Assembly (NCBI RefSeq): GCF_034929435.1
Contig: NZ_JAYFUM010000020.1
Coordinates: forward strand, 1-64,000
Direction: 5' to 3'
Source of the DNA: Arcicella rigui
GTDB lineage: Bacteria > Bacteroidota > Bacteroidia > Cytophagales > Spirosomataceae
DNA length: 64,000 bases
Shown here: positions 58,079-64,000 of the stretch, piece after piece
Layout: each line of letters opens with the position of its first letter
How positions within the stretch are numbered: position 1 is the first letter of the stretch
Notes under the pieces: generated by a model
Databases searched by the model: none
The model's input: the letters and a program-made list of their open reading frames with translations, nothing else
What the model was told of the DNA's origin: nothing
Made by a program: the position numbers and the translations under genes

Positions 58079-59049
58079 AACTTCACGAAAACAAAAATCT
58101 ATACAGACAGTCAATTGAATATACTTCAGAAATGATACATATTCCAGCTATTTACATCGAAAAAGACTATTGGGTTACCTATGCGTTGTATCTTGTTTTC
58201 AATCATAATATTGGTGAAGATACTATATTTAAAGGTGGCACAGCTTTGGCTAAATGTTATAAAATGATAGAACGGTTTTCGGAAGATATTGATTTGGTGG
58301 TTATCAGAAAAGATGGAGAAACAGATAACAAGCTCAAAACTAAAATCAAAACGATTAGTAGCATTGTAAGTAAAGTGTTACCCGAAATTGAATTAAAGGA
58401 AGTTACTCGAAAAATGGGAATGATTAGAAAAACGGCTCATACTTATCCTAAAGTATTTGCAGGAAATTATGGACAAGTAAGAGATAGTTTGATTTTAGAA
58501 TCAACTTGGCTTGGCTACTATGAACCATTTACCACAAAAACAGTAATATCGTTCGTAGGAGAAATGATGTTAAAAACTAATCAAGAACAAATCGCAAATA
58601 ATTATGGCTTAATGCCTTTTGGGGTGCAAGTCTTAAAACCCGAAAGAACAATCTGTGAAAAAATTATGAGTTTGGTTCGCTTTTCATACTCAGATGAAGC
58701 GATTGATGATTTAAAGAAAAAAATAAGACATACTTACGACCTACATCAGCTTTTGAAACAAGATGAGTTCTTAGCTTTCTTAAATAGTCCTAAATTTGAT
58801 GTCATGTTACTAAAAGTAGCTAACGATGACCTCGTGAGCTTTAGAAGTAATAACCAATGGTTATCAAATCACCCAAATGAGGCTTGTATTTTTAAAGATT
58901 TAGACAATATCTGGAAAGAATTATCTTCTGCATTTAATGGAGATTTCAGTAACTTGGTTTATGGAGATTTTCCGAAAGATGAAGACATTTTGAGTACTTT
59001 GAAAATAATAAAAAAACGTCTATTTTCAGTTAAATGGACAATTGAATAA
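58075..59049 (+). CDS. AbiEii-like nucleotidyltransferase toxin
   Basis: A 324-residue nucleotidyltransferase of the AbiEii family. The active-site pattern is FKGGTALAKCY (G54-G-T) followed by RFSEDIDLVV (D71, D73), the GS/T...DxD arrangement of DNA polymerase beta-like enzymes. Further family features are EYTSEMIHIPAIYIEKDYW and KPERTICEKIMSLVRFSY. AbiE toxins transfer nucleotides to cellular targets and stop growth on phage infection. The ATG at 58075 makes a 4-base overlap with the antitoxin gene and is preferred to one at 58063. Confidence 0.85.
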   Translation: MKLHENKNLYRQSIEYTSEMIHIPAIYIEKDYWVTYALYLVFNHNIGEDTIFKGGTALAKCYKMIERFSEDIDLVVIRKDGETDNKLKTKIKTISSIVSKVLPEIELKEVTRKMGMIRKTAHTYPKVFAGNYGQVRDSLILESTWLGYYEPFTTKTVISFVGEMMLKTNQEQIANNYGLMPFGVQVLKPERTICEKIMSLVRFSYSDEAIDDLKKKIRHTYDLHQLLKQDEFLAFLNSPKFDVMLLKVANDDLVSFRSNNQWLSNHPNEACIFKDLDNIWKELSSAFNGDFSNLVYGDFPKDEDILSTLKIIKKRLFSVKWTIE

Positions 59050-59050
59050 A

Positions 59051-59091
59051 CAAAAACGGCTTTTCCGATTAAATCGGAAAAGCCGTTTTTG
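59051..59091. terminator. 19-bp bidirectional terminator
   Basis: 59051-59069 pairs perfectly with 59073-59091 around TAA, with A/T runs at both ends. It separates the AbiE-like pair from the convergent trpB. Confidence 0.95.
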
Positions 59092-59111
59092 TTTGACAAA
59101 TATTTTACTTC

Positions 59112-60302
59112 TTACTTAATATACTTCTGATAAGTCTCCAAATCTTTATCGCCACGTCCAGAAAGGTTAATCACTATTACTTCTTCTGGTTTTGCTCCTA
59201 ATTTTGGTAAAACGGCTAAAGCATGAGCGGATTCTAAGGCAGGTATAATTCCTTCTAATAGAGAAAGTTCCATGGCTGACTCTATTGCTTCGTCATCGGT
59301 TACGTCAAAGAATGTGGCTCTTTTACTTTCAAATAAATGAGCGTGCATTGGACCGATACCGGGGTAATCTAAACCTGCTGAAATAGAATGTGGTTCTACT
59401 ACTTGTCCGTCTGCTGTTTGCATCAAAATACTTCTACTTCCATGCAAAACGCCTGGTTTTCCCAAGAAAGTTGTCGCTGCCGACATTCCAGAGTTAATGC
59501 CATGTCCTGCGGCTTCTGCGGCGATGAGTTTTGTTTCTTCATCATGTAAGAAGTGATAAAACGCTCCTGCGGCATTTGAACCACCACCTACACAAGCAAT
59601 TACATAATCTGGATTGGTTTTACCTGTTTTTTCTTTTAACTGCCATTTAATTTCTTCTGAAATTACCGACTGAAAACGAGCTACCATGTCAGGGTAAGGG
59701 TGTGGGCCAACTACCGAACCAATAATATAATGGGTATCAACAGGATTGTTAATCCAGTGACGCATGGCTTCGTTGGTAGCATCTTTCAACGTTCTTGAGC
59801 CACTGGTGGCTGGAACTACTTTTGCTCCTAACATTTTCATACGAGCTACATTGGGTGCTTGACGTTGAATGTCAATTTCGCCCATGTAAACGATACATTC
59901 TAAGCCCATTAAAGCACAAACGGTTGCCGTGGCTACTCCGTGCTGACCTGCACCTGTTTCGGCTACAATTTTGTGTTTCCCCAAACGCTTGGCTACTAAA
60001 ATTTGTCCAATCGTATTGTTTACTTTATGAGCACCCGTGTGGCAAAGGTCTTCTCGTTTCAAATAAATATTGGTATTGTATTTTTCTGAAAGACGTTTTG
60101 CAAAAAACAATGGCGTTGGGCGACCAACAAAATCTTTTAAAAGTGCGTCAAATTCTTCCTTAAAAGATGGTTCAGCCATGATACTGAGGTAAGAAACCCG
60201 CAGTTCTTCTACGTTAGGATATAACATTTCGGGAATAAAAGCTCCGCCGAATTGTCCGTAATATCCTTTTTCGTTTACGTTATATGTTTCTGGTGCTATC
60301 AT
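59112..60302 (-). CDS. trpB: tryptophan synthase beta subunit
   Basis: A 396-residue PLP enzyme joining indole to serine to form tryptophan. It has GQFGGAFIPEML, RPTPLFFAKR, the PLP lysine in HTGAHKVNNTIGQ (K93), the glutamate of ETGAGQHGVATA, the phosphate loop GGGSNAAGAF, and LLEGIIPALESAHA. Fully typical length. Follows trpF with one base between. Other trp genes are not in the window. Confidence 0.97.
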   Translation of the reverse strand: MIAPETYNVNEKGYYGQFGGAFIPEMLYPNVEELRVSYLSIMAEPSFKEEFDALLKDFVGRPTPLFFAKRLSEKYNTNIYLKREDLCHTGAHKVNNTIGQILVAKRLGKHKIVAETGAGQHGVATATVCALMGLECIVYMGEIDIQRQAPNVARMKMLGAKVVPATSGSRTLKDATNEAMRHWINNPVDTHYIIGSVVGPHPYPDMVARFQSVISEEIKWQLKEKTGKTNPDYVIACVGGGSNAAGAFYHFLHDEETKLIAAEAAGHGINSGMSAATTFLGKPGVLHGSRSILMQTADGQVVEPHSISAGLDYPGIGPMHAHLFESKRATFFDVTDDEAIESAMELSLLEGIIPALESAHALAVLPKLGAKPEEVIVINLSGRGDKDLETYQKYIK

Positions 60303-60303
60303 T

Positions 60304-60945
60304 TTATGTTAAGATTGCTTCTGTTGGTTTTAAGATTTTTATCAGTTCACCGATTTTTGAGATGTCTTTCAAAGCTGGCTCTATCTCAAATTTACTATTT
60401 ACATCAATCGCATGAACTTTCAGTCCTTTTAGTTCTAAAGCCAGATGTGCGTTGCTTAAATCTATTCCGCCCGCCAGGAAAAATGGTTTATCATTATCGT
60501 ATCTTTTTAAAATTGACCAGTCGAAAGTAATTCCGTTGCCGCCTTTCAGCTCTCCTTTTGTATCAAACAAAAAGAAATCACAATAAGGTTTATAATTTTG
60601 AAGTTTTCCGAAATTAAAACTTGCATCCACCGAAAAAGCCTTAATAATATTTACGCCTTTGAATTTTAGATTTCTACAAAAATCTGGTAATTCTTCGCCA
60701 TGTAATTGTACGTAATCGAGGGCATATTTTTTTACTTTATCTAATATATAAGCTTGTGAGGCATTCACAAAAACTCCCACTTTTTTTACTTGATGTGGAA
60801 ATGATTTCAAGAGTTCTTCATCAAGTTCTTCTGCTACAAATCGGCTTGATTTCTCGACAAAAATAAAACCCATGTAGTCGGGGGCAATTCCGAGTAACTC
60901 TCTGATATTATCAGGGTTACGCATTCCACAAACTTTTAGTCTCAT
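60304..60945 (-). CDS. trpF: phosphoribosylanthranilate isomerase
   Basis: A 213-residue TIM-barrel enzyme of tryptophan synthesis. The catalytic cysteine is in LKVCGMRNPDNI (C6), and later segments are YVQLHGEELPDF, FFLFDTKGELKGGNGITFDWSIL (catalytic aspartate in FDT) and FFLAGGIDLSNAH. The frame is open 11 codons further, but the ATG at 60945 directly before RLKVCGMRN is standard. It forms an operon with trpB. No attenuator or leader was seen upstream. Confidence 0.95.
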   Translation of the reverse strand: MRLKVCGMRNPDNIRELLGIAPDYMGFIFVEKSSRFVAEELDEELLKSFPHQVKKVGVFVNASQAYILDKVKKYALDYVQLHGEELPDFCRNLKFKGVNIIKAFSVDASFNFGKLQNYKPYCDFFLFDTKGELKGGNGITFDWSILKRYDNDKPFFLAGGIDLSNAHLALELKGLKVHAIDVNSKFEIEPALKDISKIGELIKILKPTEAILT

Positions 60946-61156
60946 TGTATTAAGTGGCTTATTAAAGGGGCAATTCAAATTTGGTTAATATCTTAACAAA
61001 GTTAATAAAAATCAGTGATTTATTACTTTCGACCATCCCATTGAATTCATCCAAATTTTGAAAAAAATATAATTATTAATAGAACAACGTACACATCAAT
61101 AAGGTTTTTGCGAATTCTTAATAAAAATCAGTTAAAAATTAAACGCCTATTTTAAA

Positions 61157-61615
61157 TTATTCATAAAGTATCGAAATTAGCTCGGCAATACAAACGGGCT
61201 TTTCTACTCCTTCGATTTCAAAAATACAATTCACCGTAATCTTCAAACCATTTGGTTGGCTTTCTTCGGCTTCAAGCAAACTTGCTTTCATGCGTACTTT
61301 ACTACCCGAAGGTACAGCAGAAGTAAAACGTACTTTGTTTGCCCCATAATTGAGTCCCATTTTTACAGATGTTACGCTGAATAATTGGGTAAAAAATTGA
61401 GGTGCTAAAGAAAGCGTAAGGAAACCATGAGCAACAGTTCTTTTAAAAGGCGAATACTTCTTTGCCATTTCTTCGTTTACATGAATCCACTGAGCATCGT
61501 TTGTAGCTTTGGCAAAATCATTAATCATTTCTTGCGTAATTATTAAGTATTCGCTTGTACCGATTTCTTTGCCGACGAAATTTTTAAGTTCGAGAAGATT
61601 TTTGAATTGTATCAT
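61157..61615 (-). CDS. MaoC-like (R)-specific enoyl-CoA hydratase
   Basis: A 152-residue hot-dog fold protein with the hydratase-2 motif NDAQWIHVNEEMAKKYSPF...VAHGFLTLSL, giving catalytic D40 and H45. It hydrates (R)-3-hydroxyacyl thioesters in fatty-acid metabolism. Length and order are typical. It is a single gene on the minus strand. The 210 bases between it and trpF show nothing definite. Confidence 0.9.
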   Translation of the reverse strand: MIQFKNLLELKNFVGKEIGTSEYLIITQEMINDFAKATNDAQWIHVNEEMAKKYSPFKRTVAHGFLTLSLAPQFFTQLFSVTSVKMGLNYGANKVRFTSAVPSGSKVRMKASLLEAEESQPNGLKITVNCIFEIEGVEKPVCIAELISILYE

Positions 61616-61747
61616 CTATCAATCTATTTAATTAAAATTGTAAAATACTGCATTTTTATAAACTCCTGAAAAAAAGCACAATAGCTTTTTTCAATACTTT
61701 TCCAGACAGATATTTTACAATTTACTGTTTTTGAATGAACAATAAAA

Positions 61748-61776
61748 AAACCTTCGCTCCCGTTGGAAGAAGGTTT
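61748..61776. terminator. weak hairpin upstream of the MaoC-like gene
   Basis: AAACCTTC pairs with GAAGGTTT around a 13-base loop. It lies in a 422-base region (61616-62037) with no gene. No associated gene end is evident, so its role is uncertain. Confidence 0.4.
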
Positions 61777-61986
61777 GCTATTGATAGAGGTTAAACTCAG
61801 TAGTTTAAATTGGGTTTGTTACTTAGTTGATAAGCAATCAGTTTTTTTGTGAAAAGTCTGACAATGAAAAACTTGTTGACAGATGGCGTATAAATTGTGC
61901 TTCAAAATAACGATAAAACGCCCAGTTCATCTCTTTAAAATATGTTAATACTTGTTAAATGCTTTAAAGAAAAAATACCCAAACAA

Positions 61987-62019
61987 AAAAGCCTCATAAA
62001 ACGAGTCTATGAGGCTTTT
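61987..62019 (-). terminator. terminator of the DUF6249-like gene
   Basis: AAAAGCCTCATA pairs perfectly (12 bp) with TATGAGGCTTTT, loop of nine bases, T-run on the minus strand. 18 bases past the stop. Confidence 0.88.
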
Positions 62020-62037
62020 GCTTTGCGTAAAATTGGC

Positions 62038-62415
62038 TTATTCTTTTACTTCGTTCTTTTTGTCGATACTCATTTGATAAAAATAAGAAGCTAATAGACC
62101 CAAACCGCCGAAGATAAAAATCATTGAGAAATGAGCTACATCGCTGTCGATATTCAAAGCACTTTCCAAAACGCTTCCCATCAACAAACCTACGCCGAAA
62201 CCTATCAATACAAAGCCCCAACGCAAAGAATGACTCGGATTAACATTATAACTTCTTGAGTTTTTATCGGGCGGAGTAATGCCTTTGGCAATCATTGCCA
62301 TTTTTTCATCGTTTTCGTATTTTCTTAAAAATACAATCATTGTAAAAGTACTGATGATTGCTACAATCGGTACCATAATACCCATCAAGGGAACTAAATT
62401 ATCAGAGATTTCCAT
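62038..62415 (-). CDS. DUF6249-like small membrane protein
   Basis: A 125-residue inner-membrane protein with three hydrophobic segments (near residues 8-29, 66-84 and 91-114). It begins MEISDNLVPLMGIMVPIVAIIST and carries KMAMIAKGITPPDK, the family's signature between the first two helices. Often found next to ECF sigma factor genes, and here it diverges from one. Function unknown; a role in signalling is inferred from this association only. Confidence 0.8.
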   Translation of the reverse strand: MEISDNLVPLMGIMVPIVAIISTFTMIVFLRKYENDEKMAMIAKGITPPDKNSRSYNVNPSHSLRWGFVLIGFGVGLLMGSVLESALNIDSDVAHFSMIFIFGGLGLLASYFYQMSIDKKNEVKE

Positions 62416-62478
62416 GTCGTTAAAAAATTTATGTTTTATAATTGAATTTCTGCCGATATGATGTTGGAAAGCTTTAAG

Positions 62479-62526
62479 AGGTTACAGTAAAATTGAAAAA
62501 ATATTTTTATTATCTTTCTGTAACCT
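62479..62526. promoter_or_regulatory. inverted repeat between the DUF6249-like and sigma genes
   Basis: AGGTTACAG (62479-62487) is the reverse complement of CTGTAACCT (62518-62526), with 30 A/T-rich bases between. GTAAC-type words are seen at ECF -35 boxes, so each arm may be an outward-facing -35 element and the pair could let the sigma factor drive both genes. Confidence 0.45.
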
Positions 62527-62553
62527 TTTGTAAAGTAACAGCATCCAATCAGC

Positions 62554-63123
62554 GTGAAAACTAAAGAAACAGATACTTTTATTATTCAGCGTATTCTTTC
62601 AGGCGATAAATCTGGCTATCGTGAGCTTGCCAATCGCCACAAGGATTATGCCTTTACGGTGGCGTACAAAATTGTTGGCACTCGTGAAGATGCAGAAGAA
62701 GTAGCTCAAGATGCTTTTATGCAGGCTTTCAACGCTTTGGCTACTTTCAACCAAGACGCTAAATTTACTACTTGGTTTTATCGCATTGTTTTTAATGCCG
62801 CCCTGATGTTTAAAAGAAAGAAAAACATAGAAATGGACGACATTAGCCTTTCTGAATCAGCCCAAAAAGCCAGTACCGAAAGTAGCCATAGCTTACAAAC
62901 CAACGAACAAAAAAAATATATTCAACTTGCCTTAAATAAGCTTCCGCCCGACGACGTTACGATAATAACGCTATTTTATCTGAAAGAACAATCTTTGGAA
63001 GAAATCGCACAAATTATTGGCATTTCGGCTGATACTGTAAAAGTAAAATTGTGCAGAGCCAGAAAACGCCTTGCTGAAGAAATGAAAAGGATTTTAGGAA
63101 ATGAAGTAAATACCTTATTATAA
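62554..63123 (+). CDS. ECF-type RNA polymerase sigma factor, GTG start
   Basis: A 189-residue sigma-70 family protein. Region 2 is DYAFTVAYKIVGTREDAEEVAQDAFMQAFNAL..KFTTWFYRIVFN, region 4 is LPPDDVTIITLFYLKEQSLEEIAQIIGISADTVKVKLCRARKRL. There is no region 1 or 3, as expected for group 4. It starts with GTG at 62554, since no ATG lies before region 2. It is followed by a likely anti-sigma gene. Regulated genes are unknown. Confidence 0.93.
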   Translation: MKTKETDTFIIQRILSGDKSGYRELANRHKDYAFTVAYKIVGTREDAEEVAQDAFMQAFNALATFNQDAKFTTWFYRIVFNAALMFKRKKNIEMDDISLSESAQKASTESSHSLQTNEQKKYIQLALNKLPPDDVTIITLFYLKEQSLEEIAQIIGISADTVKVKLCRARKRLAEEMKRILGNEVNTLL

Positions 63124-63150
63124 ATCTTGAAGAAAATTCGAGCAAACAAG

Positions 63151-63630
63151 ATGATGAAAGACGAAGAAATTTTTGATATTTTAGACGGCACAGCCACAGC
63201 AGAAACCATTGCCCGCCACAATGAATGCTTGGCTAATAGCTCAGAATACCGAGTACTCTTTCAAGAGTATGTCGAAATGCACGCTCTTTTGGCTGAAATG
63301 CCATTAGAAAAAACGGCAGTCAATTTTACAGATAAGTTGATTGACAAATGGGAACTTTCGCAAGAAGTAGTTTTGGAAAGAAAAACCAGCAAACTTCCTT
63401 TTTACTTTTTGATACTCTCGGTGATTTTGATCATTACTACGCTTGTGATGGCTCTTGCAAGTAACAGTAGCATAAAAACATCATTTGACGTAAACGCAAG
63501 TGTAAGGATTTTCCAAAACCGAATTTTCATTAATACTTTATTGATTGTGAATACTTTGTTAATCTTTAATTATCTTGATAAAAAGGTTTTCAAACCCTAC
63601 TTTGAAAAACGTTATCATATTCATTTATAA
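63151..63630 (+). CDS. probable membrane anti-sigma factor
   Basis: A 159-residue protein starting MMKDEEIFDILDGTATAETIARHNECLANSSEYRVLF, an N-terminal helical part like that of anti-sigma factors though without a zinc HxxxCxxC motif. Two hydrophobic segments follow (near PFYFLILSVILIITTLVMAL and INTLLIVNTLLIFNYL). It lies 27 bases after the sigma gene. The frame is open to a TTG at 63127, but paired ATG codons at 63151 and 63154 are preferred. That it binds the sigma factor is inferred from position. Confidence 0.7.
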   Translation: MMKDEEIFDILDGTATAETIARHNECLANSSEYRVLFQEYVEMHALLAEMPLEKTAVNFTDKLIDKWELSQEVVLERKTSKLPFYFLILSVILIITTLVMALASNSSIKTSFDVNASVRIFQNRIFINTLLIVNTLLIFNYLDKKVFKPYFEKRYHIHL

Positions 63631-63631
63631 A

Positions 63632-63661
63632 AAAAGAGACAGCCCATCGGCTGTCTCTTTT
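63632..63661. terminator. terminator between the anti-sigma and rubredoxin genes
   Basis: A perfect 13-bp stem (63632-63644 with 63649-63661) around a 4-base loop, T/A runs on both sides, between convergent genes. Confidence 0.92.
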
Positions 63662-63684
63662 ATGATTCTAACCTAAAATTTCAG

Positions 63685-64000
63685 TTACACTAACAAACTA
63701 TCGGCTTTTACAGCTACAAAAGTACTTTTTTCACTTTCGCACATCGGACAACAATAAGAGGCAGGTAAATCAGCAAAACGAATACCTGCCACAATACCGT
63801 TGACAGAATCGCCAAAGCGACTGTCGTAAATTGTGAAGCAGGTTTTACATTGAAACAGTTCTGTGCTATTAGTTTCACTTTTCGGATTTTCCTCTTTTTT
63901 AATGGCTTCTTTGTTTACATTGCCTTGTGCATAATAACGTTTGGACAATCTCTGTAACATTTCTGGCACATGGGCTTTATGTACAGATTGCTCAAATAAA
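63685..64000 (-). CDS. rubredoxin-domain protein, 5' end outside the window
   Basis: The C-terminal part of a protein that continues beyond the right edge: the frame stays open through VHKAHVPEMLQRL to base 64000, so the GTG at 63969 is not the true start. A linker with acidic and lysine residues leads to a rubredoxin domain: FQCKTCFTIYDSRFGD, then GIRFADLPASYCCPMCESEKSTFV. The two CxxC pairs (CKTC, CPMC) bind one iron for electron transfer. The N-terminal partner domain is not visible here. Confidence 0.8.
   Translation of the reverse strand, partial: LFEQSVHKAHVPEMLQRLSKRYYAQGNVNKEAIKKEENPKSETNSTELFQCKTCFTIYDSRFGDSVNGIVAGIRFADLPASYCCPMCESEKSTFVAVKADSLLV

Noticed and set aside
1..64000. tRNA, rRNA, riboswitch or prophage genes
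   Set aside because: Looked for cloverleaf-like segments, glycine or other riboswitch cores near gcvT and trpF, and phage structural genes. None was convincing.

Overview
This window is an AT-rich stretch of a Bacteroidota chromosome, most likely from the order Cytophagales. That placement is an inference. It rests on Bacteroidota-type promoter boxes (TAnnTTTG), the lack of strong Shine-Dalgarno sequences, a PorE-like TPR/PD40/OmpA protein, GH3-like, DUF2306-like and DUF6249-like proteins, and long word-repeat hairpins in intergenic DNA. There is no rRNA, tRNA, transposase, integrase or CRISPR array that I can support.

Left part (1-24.6 kb): mostly housekeeping. It holds pdxJ, a YqeY-like gene, cvpA, dihydroorotase, membrane proteins, an ArsC/Spx-like protein, a zeta-toxin-like kinase with a small partner, an M20 hydrolase, uvrB, a thioredoxin-like protein, a GH16 lipoprotein, a TAT-exported sugar-isomerase-like protein, a PorE-like OmpA protein, rnhB, a GH3-family ligase, a membrane-anchored Ppx/GppA-like protein and PBP1C.

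Accessory block 1 (24.6-29.0 kb): two back-to-back 42-bp tandem arrays, then a minus-strand operon of an NB-ARC/TPR protein (bacterial NLR) followed by a small protein. The NLR N-terminus and the small protein C-terminus share a short, gap-free, amyloid-like motif (8 of 17 residues identical). This looks like an NLR and effector pair linked by amyloid signalling, and is the best candidate for a little-described system here. The NLR gene carries an apparent one-base frameshift in an 8-A run. A divergent Rpn-type nuclease gene lies upstream.

Middle (29-47.6 kb): comB, gcvT, an M28/glutaminyl-cyclase-like lipoprotein, mutL with degenerate endonuclease motifs, a NifU-like gene and recJ. A type II restriction-modification pair then has its last codon overlapping the start of the probably essential lptB. 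A tripartite RND efflux operon and a long SPFH/flotillin-like protein follow.

Accessory block 2 (47.6-51.3 kb): three minus-strand genes (two exported unknowns and a Shedu/DUF4263 defence protein). The first two are each bracketed by a different direct repeat, like excisable cassettes, and a 21-bp minisatellite follows.

Right part (51.3-64 kb): cdd, a TVP38-like protein, a beta-barrel-like protein, an SSS symporter, a DUF2520 protein with a kdsC-like phosphatase, an AbiE-type toxin-antitoxin pair between two strong hairpins, trpF-trpB, a MaoC hydratase, DUF6249, an ECF sigma/anti-sigma pair, and a rubredoxin-domain gene cut by the window end. Defence or conflict genes (zeta-like, NLR pair, Rpn, R-M, Shedu, AbiE) are scattered among core genes rather than forming one island.
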